A DNA stretch of 64,000 nucleotides from assembly GCF_900114185.1 (NCBI RefSeq), contig NZ_FOSE01000002.1, forward strand, positions 745,909 to 809,908, read 5' to 3'. Of the stretch, positions 29,782 to 38,768 are shown piece after piece. The position numbers and the translations under genes are program-made. Position 1 is the stretch's first letter. Each line of letters begins with the position of its first letter. The stretch comes from Cellulomonas sp. KH9 (GTDB taxonomy: Bacteria > Actinomycetota > Actinomycetes > Actinomycetales > Cellulomonadaceae). Below the pieces are notes generated by a model. That model did not search any database. It was not told where the DNA came from and saw only the letters and a program-made list of their open reading frames with translations.

Positions 29782-30039
29782 TCAGGCGTCGGCGACCACG
29801 ATGTCGATGACCTTGCGGCCACGACGCGTGCCGAACAGCACCGAGCCCGCGGCCAGCGCGAACAGCGTGTCGTCGCCGCCACGGCCGACGTTGTCGCCCG
29901 GGTGGAAGTGCGTGCCGCGCTGGCGGACGATGATCTCGCCGGCCTTGACGACCTGACCGCCGAAGCGCTTGACGCCGAGGCGCTGCGCGTTCGAGTCGCG
30001 ACCGTTGCGCGAGGAGCTCGCGCCCTTCTTGTGTGCCAT
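29782..30039 (-). CDS. rpmA: 50S ribosomal protein L27
   Basis: 85 aa. It begins [20 protein letters not shown], the direct (uncleaved) L27 N-terminus that reaches the peptidyl transferase centre, and has [20 protein letters not shown] and the [10 protein letters not shown] loop. It follows rplU by 56 bases, the standard rplU-rpmA pair. Confidence 0.98.
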   Translation of the reverse strand: MAHKKGASSSRNGRDSNAQRLGVKRFGGQVVKAGEIIVRQRGTHFHPGDNVGRGGDDTLFALAAGSVLFGTRRGRKVIDIVVADA

Positions 30040-30095
30040 GACTGACCTGCTCTCCGGGTTTCAGAAACGGGGGCGACCGCCGAGGCGGCGCGGGC

Positions 30096-30416
30096 TCACT
30101 TGATGCCGGTGACCTTCAGGCGCGTCAGCTTCTGGCGGTGACCCTGGCGCTTGCGGTAGCCGGTCTTGTTCTTGTACTTGAGGATGTCGATCTTGGGACC
30201 CTTCTCGTCCCGCACGACCTCCGCCGTCACCGTCACCCCGGCCAGGGCCGCGGCGTCGGTGGTGACCTTGTCCCCGTCGACGAGCAGGAGCGCCGGCAGC
30301 TGGACCGACGACCCCGCCCCGGCGGCGAGGCGGTCGACGACGACGACGTCGCCGACGGCGACCTTCTCCTGGCGGCCGCCAGCCTTCACGATCGCGTACA
30401 CCACGTTGCTGCTCAT
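30096..30416 (-). CDS. rplU: 50S ribosomal protein L21
   Basis: 106 aa from ATG at 30416. It has the L21 signature [38 protein letters not shown] and the basic end [24 protein letters not shown] at 30404 (VVYAIV) is an alternative start and would match the shorter form of the family. First gene of rplU-rpmA, with a long leader and a good promoter upstream. Confidence 0.97.
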   Translation of the reverse strand: MSSNVVYAIVKAGGRQEKVAVGDVVVVDRLAAGAGSSVQLPALLLVDGDKVTTDAAALAGVTVTAEVVRDEKGPKIDILKYKNKTGYRKRQGHRQKLTRLKVTGIK

Positions 30417-30430
30417 CTCTGCTCGTCGGA

Positions 30431-30469
30431 CCTGCTCATCGGTGCTACGTCTGTCCTGCTCGTCGGTGC
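30431..30469. repeat. 24-bp-spaced duplication in the rplU leader
   Basis: CCTGCTCATCGGTGC (30431-30445) and CCTGCTCGTCGGTGC (30455-30469) differ by one base and are offset by 24 bases, the same period as the duplication before obg. It sits 15-53 bases before the rplU start. Confidence 0.65.
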
Positions 30470-30549
30470 CGCTCGACCCGCCGGACCCCGCGCGCCGCCC
30501 AGCCACGAGGGCGGGGGTTCGCGTCGGCGGTGTCGTCCGCGGCGCCTGA

Positions 30550-30572
30550 CCGGGTCCGTGCGACGGACCCGG
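30550..30572 (-). promoter_or_regulatory. stem-loop in the rplU leader
   Basis: A perfect 10-bp stem (30550-30559 with 30563-30572) and 3-base loop, in the roughly 210-base leader between the promoter and the L21 start. Ribosomal protein leaders often carry autoregulatory structures; that role is inferred here. Confidence 0.45.
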
Positions 30573-30632
30573 GTCCGAGTGTCCTCGGGGGCACGTCCAC
30601 CTCCCGGTACGTGCGTGACGCACCGACGTTCT

Positions 30633-30661
30633 AGGGTACGGACCCGTTCGCGCCCGGTCAA
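30633..30661 (-). promoter_or_regulatory. promoter of rplU-rpmA
   Basis: On the minus strand TTGACC (30656-30661), 17 bases, then TACCCT (30633-30638): a close match to the housekeeping sigma consensus with ideal spacing. Transcription would start near 30626, giving a leader of about 210 bases. Confidence 0.7.
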
Positions 30662-30672
30662 ACGGGCCCCGC

Positions 30673-30703
30673 CGTGACGCCCGCCGTGGTGGCGGGCGTC
30701 ACG
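30673..30703. terminator. hairpin terminator after rne
   Basis: A perfect 13-bp stem (30673-30685 with 30691-30703) with loop GTGGT, 10 bases beyond the rne stop and just upstream of the rplU promoter. Confidence 0.75.
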
Positions 30704-30713
30704 TGCGGGGACG

Positions 30714-33700
30714 TCAGTCGTCGGACTGCTGCGGTGCCGTCGTGGGCCCCGCGCCACCGTCCGCGGGCGCGTCCTGCACGTCCGGGCCGGTCCCGTCCGC
30801 CTCGTCGTCGACCGCGAAGACCTCGGGGGCGACGGCGTGCAGCTCGAGCTGGGCGTCCGTGGTCGCGGCCCTCGTCGCGCGCCGACGGCGGGGCTCCCGC
30901 ACCACGGCGCCGAGCTCGGCCATGACGTCGAGCGTCGCGGCACCGTGACCGGTGTCCGCCGCGGCGGCGGGCACCTGCTCGGCGTCCGTCGGCGTGACGG
31001 CCCCGGGCGACACGTCGGGCGCGACGTCGGGGGTCGAGCCCTCGGGCCGGTCGGCGTCGTGATCGTGCGCGTGGGCCGCCGCCGCGGCGATCGTCGCGAG
31101 CGTGGCCTTGACCGCCTCACGCGCCTCCGGGAGCACCGGCACCGCGGGGGCGGGCGCGGCGCCCGCGTCGGCCGCCGCACGCTTGCGTCGCGACCGCTTC
31201 GACTCGCCCTGCTCGGCCGCCGGCTGCGGCGCCGTGGTCTCCGGCCGCCCGTTCCGGCCCACCGGGTCGGTGTGGACGATGAAACCGCGTCCGTGGCAGT
31301 GCTCGCAGGTCTCGCTGAACGCCTCGACCAGACCCTGCCCGACACGCTTGCGCGTCATCTGCACGAGACCGAGCGACGTGACCTCGGCGACCTGGTGCTT
31401 GGTGCGGTCGCGCCCGAGGCACTCGACGAGCCGACGCAGCACGAGGTCACGGTTGGACTCGAGCACCATGTCGATGAAGTCGATGACGATGATGCCGCCG
31501 ATGTCGCGCAGCCGGAGCTGGCGCACGATCTCCTCGGCCGCCTCGAGGTTGTTGCGGGTGACCGTCTCCTCGAGCGTCCCGCCCGCACCGGTGAACTTGC
31601 CGGTGTTGACGTCGACGACCGTCATGGCCTCGGTGCGGTCGATGACCAGCGACCCGCCGGACGGCAGCCAGACCTTGCGGTCCATGCCCTTGGCGAGCTG
31701 CTCGTCGACGCGGTGGACCGTGAACACGTCCTGGGTGCCGGTCCACTTCTCGACGCGCGCCGCCAGGTCGGGTGCCAGGTCGCCCACGTAGGTCGAGATC
31801 GTCGACCACGCGTCGTCGCCCTGCACCACCAGGGAGGAGAAGTCGTCGTTGAAGATGTCGCGGACCACGCGGATCGCCATGTCCGGCTCGCCCTGCAGCA
31901 GGGCGGGCGCGTTGGCGGTCTTCCGCTTCTTCTCGATCGCCTCCCACTGGCCCTGCAGGCGGGCGACGTCGGCGCGCAGCTCGTCCTCGCTGGCCCCCTC
32001 GGCCGCGGTGCGCACGATGACGCCGGCCGAGTCGGGCACGAGGTCGCGCAGGATCTTCTTCAGGCGCGAGCGCTCGGTGTCGGGGAGCTTGCGGCTGATG
32101 CCGGTCATGCCACCGCCGGGCACGTACACGAGGTAGCGGCCGGCGAGCGTGATCTGGCTCGTGAGGCGCGCGCCCTTGTGGCCGATCGGGTCCTTGGTGA
32201 CCTGCACCAGAACCGCGTCACCGGACTTGAGCGCCTGCTCGATGCGGCGCGGCTGGCCCTCGAGGCCGGCCGCGTCCCAGTTGACCTCGCCCGCGTAGAG
32301 CACGGCGTTGCGGCCCTTGCCCACGTCGACGAACGCCGCCTCCATGCTGGGCAGCACGTTCTGCACGCGGCCCAGGTACACGTTGCCGACCATCGAGGCC
32401 TGCGCCTGGTTCGAGACGTAGTGCTCGACGAGCACGCCGTCCTCGAGGACCGCGATCTGCGTGCGGCTGTCGACCTCGCGCACCACCATCGAGCGCTCGA
32501 CGGACTCGCGCCGCGCCAGGAACTCGGCCTCGGTGATGATCTGGCGGCGCCGACCGGCGTCGCGACCCTCACGCCGACGCTGCCGCTTCGCCTCGAGCCG
32601 GGTCGAGCCGCGCAGCGCGGTGACCTCGTCGCCCGACGACCGGCGCCGCGGCTCCTCCGCCGCGTCACCCCGGGCACCGCGGCGACGACGGCGGCGACGA
32701 CGGCTCGAGCCCGAGCCCTCGTCCTCACCGGAGTCGTCCGCCGTGTCGGTGCCGGCCTCGGCGTCCGCGTCGTCGTCACCGGCCGCCTCGCCGGTCGCGT
32801 CGTCGTCGCCGGCGTCCGCACGCCCGCGCCGGCCGCGGCCCCCGCGGCGGCGGCGACGGCGGCCGGACGCACCGTCCTCGTCCTGCTCGTCGTCGCCGTC
32901 GGCGCCCTCGGCGGTGACGGTCGCGACGTCGTCCGACGTGTCCTCGGCGGTGACGGACGCCTCCGTCGCCTCGTCGTCGGTCGCCTCGGCCGTCAGGTCG
33001 TCGGCGGAGCCCGTCTCCTCGACGTCCGACCCGCCACGGCGGCCACGTCCCCGGCGGCGGCGCGGCCGGGCCGCACCCTCCTCCGCGGCGGGCTGGGCGG
33101 CGTCGGGCGTGGTGACCTCGGCGGCCGGGGCGTCCTGCTCCTCGACCTCGGCGCGCGCGGTGCCGGAGATCTCCTCGGGCGACCCCGTGGAGGCCTGCGC
33201 CCGGCGGCGCCGCGGGCGGACCGCGGCGTCCGGCGCCTGGAAGAGCAGCGCGGTCGTGGCGAGGCGTGCGCGGGCCGGGGGCTCGTCGGCGGTGCGGACG
33301 GGTCCCAGCTCGGCGAGGACGTCGAGCGCGGCCGTGCTGCGCGCCGCGTCACCCGACCCGGCGTCACCCGACCCGGAGTCGTCCGGTGCGGGGCCGTCGG
33401 TCGTCGCCCCGTCGGCCCCGGCGGCGTCGGGCGTGGCCTCCGCGGTGTCGGTGTCCTGCGCGGCACGGCCGGTGCGGCCGCCGCGGCGACCCGAGCGGCG
33501 CCGGCGCGGTGCACGCTCCTCGGCCTCCTCGGCCACGGACTCGGCCACACCGCTGGCCTCGGGCTCGTCGGCGTCCTGCGCCTCGGGCGCGGTCACCTCT
33601 GCGGTCTCGGCGGCGATCTCGGCGTCGGCCTCGGAGTCCTCGTCCACGACGTCCTCGGCCACGACGTCCGGCGAGGGCGGCTCGGCCGCGGGTGCCGGCT

Positions 33701-34019
33701 CCGCCGCGGGCTGCGGTGCTGCCTCCGGGGCCGGGGCGCCGTCGAGCACGACGGTGCGCGTCACGCGGCGCGACCGGCGCGCACGCGTCGGTGCGGCGGC
33801 CGGCGGTGCGGCGGGCGGCTCGACGGCCGCGGGCTCCTCGGCCACCGGCTCCGGGGCCGGCGCGACCGGCGCCTCGGGCACCTCGGCGTGCGGTGCCGGG
33901 GCGGCGGGTGCCGCGTCGGGCGTCACGACGTCACGGACCACGCGGCGGCGTCGCTTGCGGGGCGCCGCGTCGGCGACCTCGGTGACGTCGGCGTCGGAAG
34001 GGTTCTCGGGAGTGTTCAC
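30714..34019 (-). CDS. rne: ribonuclease E/G
   Basis: 1101 aa from GTG at 34019. The catalytic core sits in the middle to C-terminal half (about 490-930): S1-type RNA-binding region (GNVYLGRVQNVLPSMEAAFV), the 5' sensor, the metal-binding Asp residues in VVDVNTGKF and GGIIVIDFIDM, and the Zn-link CEHCHGRG near residue 906. The first 480 residues and last 150 are disordered, with acidic Ala/Glu/Asp runs mixed with Arg clusters ([13 protein letters not shown] type), as in other actinobacterial RNase E/G, where they bind RNA and degradosome partners. It starts mRNA decay and rRNA/tRNA processing. It is first of a minus-strand series with rplU-rpmA-obg. Confidence 0.95.
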   Translation of the reverse strand: MNTPENPSDADVTEVADAAPRKRRRRVVRDVVTPDAAPAAPAPHAEVPEAPVAPAPEPVAEEPAAVEPPAAPPAAAPTRARRSRRVTRTVVLDGAPAPEAAPQPAAEPAPAAEPPSPDVVAEDVVDEDSEADAEIAAETAEVTAPEAQDADEPEASGVAESVAEEAEERAPRRRRSGRRGGRTGRAAQDTDTAEATPDAAGADGATTDGPAPDDSGSGDAGSGDAARSTAALDVLAELGPVRTADEPPARARLATTALLFQAPDAAVRPRRRRAQASTGSPEEISGTARAEVEEQDAPAAEVTTPDAAQPAAEEGAARPRRRRGRGRRGGSDVEETGSADDLTAEATDDEATEASVTAEDTSDDVATVTAEGADGDDEQDEDGASGRRRRRRGGRGRRGRADAGDDDATGEAAGDDDADAEAGTDTADDSGEDEGSGSSRRRRRRRRGARGDAAEEPRRRSSGDEVTALRGSTRLEAKRQRRREGRDAGRRRQIITEAEFLARRESVERSMVVREVDSRTQIAVLEDGVLVEHYVSNQAQASMVGNVYLGRVQNVLPSMEAAFVDVGKGRNAVLYAGEVNWDAAGLEGQPRRIEQALKSGDAVLVQVTKDPIGHKGARLTSQITLAGRYLVYVPGGGMTGISRKLPDTERSRLKKILRDLVPDSAGVIVRTAAEGASEDELRADVARLQGQWEAIEKKRKTANAPALLQGEPDMAIRVVRDIFNDDFSSLVVQGDDAWSTISTYVGDLAPDLAARVEKWTGTQDVFTVHRVDEQLAKGMDRKVWLPSGGSLVIDRTEAMTVVDVNTGKFTGAGGTLEETVTRNNLEAAEEIVRQLRLRDIGGIIVIDFIDMVLESNRDLVLRRLVECLGRDRTKHQVAEVTSLGLVQMTRKRVGQGLVEAFSETCEHCHGRGFIVHTDPVGRNGRPETTAPQPAAEQGESKRSRRKRAAADAGAAPAPAVPVLPEAREAVKATLATIAAAAAHAHDHDADRPEGSTPDVAPDVSPGAVTPTDAEQVPAAAADTGHGAATLDVMAELGAVVREPRRRRATRAATTDAQLELHAVAPEVFAVDDEADGTGPDVQDAPADGGAGPTTAPQQSDD

Positions 34020-34497
34020 GGGAGGCAAGCGGGTGCTCCTGGGTACCGGGGAGCCCGCCCACACGACGTGCACCCCCAGGCGGTCGGTCGTCGCTCACGT
34101 CCGGTCGACCCGGTGCGGCGACGGAAGTCGTCGGTCGCGCCCGCCGCACCGTCCGGCGCCATCGCCTGCCAGGCCGTCTCGGGGCTCCAGGCTGGAGCCC
34201 GCCGAGGGCGGGGCGGCGGCTGGCCTGCACGGGCACTGCTGCGGCGAGCTCGTCGGTCCCGGCGGTGTGGACGTCGGGACCAGTGACGAGTATCGCACAG
34301 GACCCCGCTCCCACCGCCCGTGAGCAGGGTGAGTTGACGACGTGTCGTCAGCACCCGGGACCAACGTCCTGCCGTCCCCCTGCGGCCCGGCCTACCGTCG
34401 AGGGAGACACGCGCCGTGCGGCGCGTGCCGAGATCCTGCCGCGACCCGTCCGGCCGCACGCTCCTGCCCGCCCCCTCGCACCCGTCCGGAGACCCGC
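34020..34497. other. long divergent intergenic region, rne and cydA
   Basis: 478 bases with no supported gene. It must hold both promoters. A 9-bp inverted repeat with a 1-base centre (34182-34200, GGGCTCCAG/CTGGAGCCC) lies on the rne side and could fold in a 5' leader; RNase E is self-regulated through its leader in some bacteria. A separate palindrome lies at 34335-34350 on the cydA side. GGAG at about 34488 serves cydA. Confidence 0.6.
34335..34350. promoter_or_regulatory. palindromic candidate operator upstream of cydA
   Basis: TGACGAC-GT-GTCGTCA: two perfect 7-bp arms around 2 bases, 148 bases before the cydA start. TTGACG at 34334-34339 could also act as a -35 element, placing an operator on top of the promoter. 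It does not match the Rex consensus (TTGTGA-N6-TCACAA) or the DevR box. Regulator unknown. Confidence 0.5.
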
Positions 34498-36021
34498 GTG
34501 GACGCCCTCGACCTGGCCCGCTGGCAGTTCGGTATCACGACCGTCTACCACTTCATCTTCGTCCCGCTGACGATCGGGCTCTCCCCGCTCGTCGCGATCA
34601 TGCAGACCGCGTGGGTCCGCACGGGCAACGAGCGGTGGCTCCGGCTCACCAAGTTCTTCGGCAAGCTGCTGCTCATCAACTTCGCGATCGGTGTCGCCAC
34701 CGGCATCGTGCAGGAGTTCCAGTTCGGCATGAACTGGTCGGAGTACTCGCGGTTCGTCGGTGACGTGTTCGGGGCGCCGCTCGCCATGGAGGCGCTGGCC
34801 GCGTTCTTCGTCGAGTCCACGTTCCTCGGGCTGTGGATCTTCGGCTGGGACAAGCTGCCGAGGAAGATCCACCTCGCGTGCATCTGGGCGGTGGCGATCG
34901 CCACGAACCTGTCCGCGTACTTCATCCTCGCGGCCAACTCCTGGATGCAGCACCCGGTCGGCACCACGTTCAACCTGGAGACCGGCCGCGCGGAGATGAC
35001 CGACATCGTCGCGGTCCTCACCAACCCCACGCTCCTCGCGGCGTTCCCGCACACCATCGCGGCCGCGTTCCTCACCGCGGGCACCTTCGTCGCCGGCATC
35101 GCCGCCTGGTGGATGGTGCGGCTCGTGCGCTCGGGCCAGGTCGACAAGGCCCGCGACGTCTACCGTCCCGCGGTGGTCCTCGGGCTGGTGACCATGCTCG
35201 TCTCGGGCGCCGGGGTGGCCCTGTCGGGCGACTGGCAGGCCAAGCTCATGTTCCAGCAGCAGCCGGCGAAGATGGCCGCCGCCGAGGGGCTGTGCACCTC
35301 GCAGGAGGGCGCGCCCTTCTCGATCCTGGCGATCGGCGACCTGACGAACGACTGCGACAACGTCCGCCACATCCTCGAGGTGCCCGGCCTCACGTCGTTC
35401 CTGGCCACCAACGACTTCGACGCACCGATCCGCGGCGTGGACGAGCTCCAGGAGGAGTACACGCAGTGGATCGCCGAGTGGGACGAGGCCAACGGCGTCG
35501 ACTCCGGCGTCGACGAGGACACGCGGTTCTACCCGAACCTGGCCGTCACCTACTGGTCGTTCCGGCTCATGATCGGGCTGGGCGTCGGGTCCGCCGCGCT
35601 GTCGCTGGCCGCGCTGTGGCTGCTGCGCCGCAAGGGCTCGGTCACCGGCAACGTCTGGTTCGGCCGCCTCGGCCTGGCGGCCATCGCGACCCCGTTCCTC
35701 GCCTCGGCGTTCGGCTGGATCTTCACCGAGATGGGGCGCCAGCCCTGGGTGGTCGCACCCAACCCCGACGCGTCCGGCGTCGACGGCGTCTGGCTGCTCA
35801 CGGCACGCGGCGTGAGCGAGGTCGTCAGCCCCGGCATGGTCCTGTTCTCGATGATCGGGTTCACCCTGCTGTACGGCGTGCTCATGGTCGTGTGGTTCCG
35901 GCTCATGAAGCGGTACGCCGCGCAGGGCGTCGCCGACACCGAGCACGACCCCAGCCCCGAGGCCAACCCGCCGTCCGACGACGCCGACGGGACCACCCGT
36001 CCGCTGTCCTTCGCCTACTGA
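34498..36021 (+). CDS. cydA: cytochrome bd ubiquinol/menaquinol oxidase subunit I
   Basis: 507 aa from GTG at 34498. It carries the haems of the bd oxidase and oxidises quinol while reducing O2 with high affinity. His18 in TVYHFIF is a haem b595-type ligand; the GRQPW motif (EMGRQPWVV) and many membrane helices are in place. The length is that of the short Q-loop form found in actinobacteria. First gene of cydABDC. Confidence 0.98.
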   Translation: MDALDLARWQFGITTVYHFIFVPLTIGLSPLVAIMQTAWVRTGNERWLRLTKFFGKLLLINFAIGVATGIVQEFQFGMNWSEYSRFVGDVFGAPLAMEALAAFFVESTFLGLWIFGWDKLPRKIHLACIWAVAIATNLSAYFILAANSWMQHPVGTTFNLETGRAEMTDIVAVLTNPTLLAAFPHTIAAAFLTAGTFVAGIAAWWMVRLVRSGQVDKARDVYRPAVVLGLVTMLVSGAGVALSGDWQAKLMFQQQPAKMAAAEGLCTSQEGAPFSILAIGDLTNDCDNVRHILEVPGLTSFLATNDFDAPIRGVDELQEEYTQWIAEWDEANGVDSGVDEDTRFYPNLAVTYWSFRLMIGLGVGSAALSLAALWLLRRKGSVTGNVWFGRLGLAAIATPFLASAFGWIFTEMGRQPWVVAPNPDASGVDGVWLLTARGVSEVVSPGMVLFSMIGFTLLYGVLMVVWFRLMKRYAAQGVADTEHDPSPEANPPSDDADGTTRPLSFAY

Positions 36022-36031
36022 GGAGCCCGTC

Positions 36032-37081
36032 ATGGACCTCCCCGTCGTCTGGTTCCTCCTCATCGCCGTCCTGTGGACCGGCTACCTGGTCCTCGAGGGC
36101 TTCGACTTCGGCATCGGCATGCTGCTCGCGATCCTGCCGCGGGGCGACAAGCTGCGCCGCGAGAAGGAGCGGCGGCTGATGATCAACACGATCGGCCCGG
36201 TGTGGGACGGCAACGAGGTGTGGCTGCTCACCGCCGGCGGTGCGACGTTCGCCGCCTTCCCCGAGTGGTACGCCACCTTGTTCTCGGGGTTCTACCTGCC
36301 GCTGTTCCTCATCCTCATCGCGCTGATCGTGCGTGTCGTCGCCTTCGAGTGGCGCGGCAAGATCGACTCCCCGCAGTGGCGCACGTGGGCGGACCGCGCG
36401 CTGATCTTCGGCTCGTTCGTGCCGGCCCTGCTCTGGGGCGTGGCGTTCGCGAACCTCGTGCGCGGCGTCGAGCTGGACGCGAACCACCAGTACGTCGGCG
36501 GGTTCTTCGCGCTGCTGTCGCCGTTCGCCCTGCTCGGCGGTGTGGTCACGCTGAGCATCTTCCTGACGCACGGCGCGATCTTCCTCGCGATGAAGACGGA
36601 CGGCGAGATGCGGGAACGTGCCGGTACCTTCGCGGCGCGCAGCTCCGTCGTGACGCTCGTCGTCGCCGGCGTGTGGGCCGTGTGGGCGCAGGTCGCCCAC
36701 AGCGGCGAGGCCTGGACCTGGGCCGCCGTCGCGGTCGCCGCCGTGGCGCTCGTCCTCGTGGTCGTCGCCACCCGGCAGCGGCGCGAGTCGCTGGCGTTCG
36801 GCGGGTCGGCCGTGGCGATCGTCGCCGCCGTCGTGCTGATCTTCGGGTCGATGTTCCCCGACGTGATGCCCGCGTTCGACCCGGCGAACTCGCTGACGAT
36901 CGAGAACGCGTCGTCCACCGACTACACCCTGACGGTCATGACCTGGGTCGCGGTGATCCTCACGCCGATCGTGCTGCTCTACCAGGGGTGGACCTACTGG
37001 GTCTTCCGCAAGCGGCTGACGATCGAGCACATCCCCGAGTCGGTCGGGCTCACCTTCGAGCGCGTGGTCTCGCGGTCCTGA
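36032..37081 (+). CDS. cydB: cytochrome bd oxidase subunit II
   Basis: 349 aa from ATG at 36032 with GAGGAG eight bases upstream. It opens LPVVWFLLIAVLWTGYLVLE and has GFDFGIGMLLAI, INTIGPVWDGNEVWLLTAGG and MTWVAVILTPIVLLYQGWTY, the conserved pattern of CydB. It pairs with CydA in the membrane to form the oxidase core. 10 bases from cydA. Confidence 0.98.
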   Translation: MDLPVVWFLLIAVLWTGYLVLEGFDFGIGMLLAILPRGDKLRREKERRLMINTIGPVWDGNEVWLLTAGGATFAAFPEWYATLFSGFYLPLFLILIALIVRVVAFEWRGKIDSPQWRTWADRALIFGSFVPALLWGVAFANLVRGVELDANHQYVGGFFALLSPFALLGGVVTLSIFLTHGAIFLAMKTDGEMRERAGTFAARSSVVTLVVAGVWAVWAQVAHSGEAWTWAAVAVAAVALVLVVVATRQRRESLAFGGSAVAIVAAVVLIFGSMFPDVMPAFDPANSLTIENASSTDYTLTVMTWVAVILTPIVLLYQGWTYWVFRKRLTIEHIPESVGLTFERVVSRS

Positions 37082-37100
37082 GCATGGTCTGCTGGACGGC

Positions 37101-38768
37101 GTGAAGCCCCTCGACCCCCGCCTGCTGCGGTACGCACGGGCCGCCCGGGGCTACCTCGCCCTCACGGTCGCGCTCGGCGTGCTGACCGGCGGGCTCGTCG
37201 TCGCCCAGGCCCTGCTGCTGGCGCACGCCCTGGGCTCCGCCGTCGCGGACGGGGCGACGCCGGAGGACATCGCCCCGCTCGCCGGCTGGCTGCTGCTCGT
37301 CGTCGTCGCACGGGCGCTCGTCGCCGGGACGCAGGAGCGCTACGCGCACCGGGCCGCGACACGTGCCGTCGCCGAGCTGCGCGAGCGCGTCGTGGCGCAC
37401 GCCGCCGCGGTCGGGCCGCGGCGCGCGGCACCGACCGACGGCGCGAGCCTCGTGACCCTGGCCACCCGCGGCCTCGACGCGCTCGAGCCGTACTTCGTGC
37501 GCTACCTGCCGCAGCTCGTGCTGGCCGCCACGCTCACGCCGGCGACGCTGCTCGTCGTCCTCGGGCTGGACTGGGTGTCCGCCGCGATCCTCGCGGGCAC
37601 CGTGCCGCTCGTGCCGCTGTTCATGTGGCTCGTGGGCGTCATGACGCAGGGACGCTCGGAGCGCGGCCTCGCGGTCATGCAGCGTCTGGGCGCGCAGGTG
37701 CTCGACCTCCTGGCCGGCCTCTCGACGCTGCGCGCCTTCGGGCGCGAGCGCGGACCGGCCGCCCGCGTGCGCGAGCTGGGGGACGCGCACCGCCGGGCGA
37801 CCATGGGCACGCTGCGCATCGCCTTCCTCTCGGGGATGGTCCTCGAGCTGCTGACGACGCTGTCCGTCGCGCTCGTCGCCGTCGGCATCGGCCTGCGGCT
37901 GGTGTACGGGCACCTCGACCTCGTGACGGGGCTCGCCGTGCTCGTGCTGGCACCGGAGGTGTTCAACCCGCTGCGCCAGGTCGGCCTGCACTTCCACGCG
38001 TCCACGGACGGCGTCGCCGCCGCGGACCGCGCCTTCGCCGTGCTCGAGGTCCCCGTGCCGGCGGCCGGGGGCCGCCCCGCTCCCGACCTCACCGGCGGCG
38101 TCGTGCGTGCCCGCGGGGTCGCCGTGCGGGCCCGGGGCGGCTGGGCGCCCGCCCCCGTCGACGTCGAGCTGCGCCCCGGGCGGGTGGTCGCGCTCGTCGG
38201 CCCGTCCGGCGCCGGCAAGTCGACGACGGTCGAGGTGCTGCTCGGCCTGCTCCCCCCCGACGAGGGGACGGTGGAGCTGGAAGCCGCCGACGGCACGGTC
38301 ACCGCCCTGCCCGACGTCGACCTGCCCGACTACTGGCGCCAGGTCACCTGGCTCCCGCAGCGCCCCGTGCTCGAGCCCGGCACGGTCGCGCAGGTGCTCG
38401 GCTCCCCCGCCCCGGCCGAGCGCGACCGGGCGGCGGCCCTCACCGGGCTGGACGCCGTCGTGGCGGACCTCCCGGCCGGGTGGGACACCGTCCTGGGCAC
38501 GGGCGGGGCGGGGCTGAGCGTCGGGCAGCGGCAGCGGCTCGCGCTCACCCGGGCGCTGCTGCGTCCCAGCCCGGTGGTCGTGCTCGACGAGCCCACGGCC
38601 CACCTGGACGCCGCGGGCGAGCAGGTGGTCCTGGCTGCCCTCGACGCGCTGCGGGCCGCCGGGTGCGCCGTGCTGCTCGTCGCCCACCGCGCGTCGCTCG
38701 CGAGCCGCGCCGACGAGCTGGTGCACGTCGTCCCCTCGGCCGCGGACACCGAGCAGGTGACGCGATGA
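37101..38768 (+). CDS. cydD: ABC exporter CydD, cytochrome bd assembly
   Basis: 555 aa from GTG at 37101, 19 bases after cydB. Six membrane helices precede an ATPase domain with Walker A GPSGAGKST, signature LSVGQRQRLALTRALL and Walker B VVVLDEPTAHLD. CydDC exports thiols (glutathione/cysteine in E. coli) or haem-linked reductant needed for bd assembly. The stop overlaps the cydC start by 4 bp (ATGA). Confidence 0.94.
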   Translation: MKPLDPRLLRYARAARGYLALTVALGVLTGGLVVAQALLLAHALGSAVADGATPEDIAPLAGWLLLVVVARALVAGTQERYAHRAATRAVAELRERVVAHAAAVGPRRAAPTDGASLVTLATRGLDALEPYFVRYLPQLVLAATLTPATLLVVLGLDWVSAAILAGTVPLVPLFMWLVGVMTQGRSERGLAVMQRLGAQVLDLLAGLSTLRAFGRERGPAARVRELGDAHRRATMGTLRIAFLSGMVLELLTTLSVALVAVGIGLRLVYGHLDLVTGLAVLVLAPEVFNPLRQVGLHFHASTDGVAAADRAFAVLEVPVPAAGGRPAPDLTGGVVRARGVAVRARGGWAPAPVDVELRPGRVVALVGPSGAGKSTTVEVLLGLLPPDEGTVELEAADGTVTALPDVDLPDYWRQVTWLPQRPVLEPGTVAQVLGSPAPAERDRAAALTGLDAVVADLPAGWDTVLGTGGAGLSVGQRQRLALTRALLRPSPVVVLDEPTAHLDAAGEQVVLAALDALRAAGCAVLLVAHRASLASRADELVHVVPSAADTEQVTR

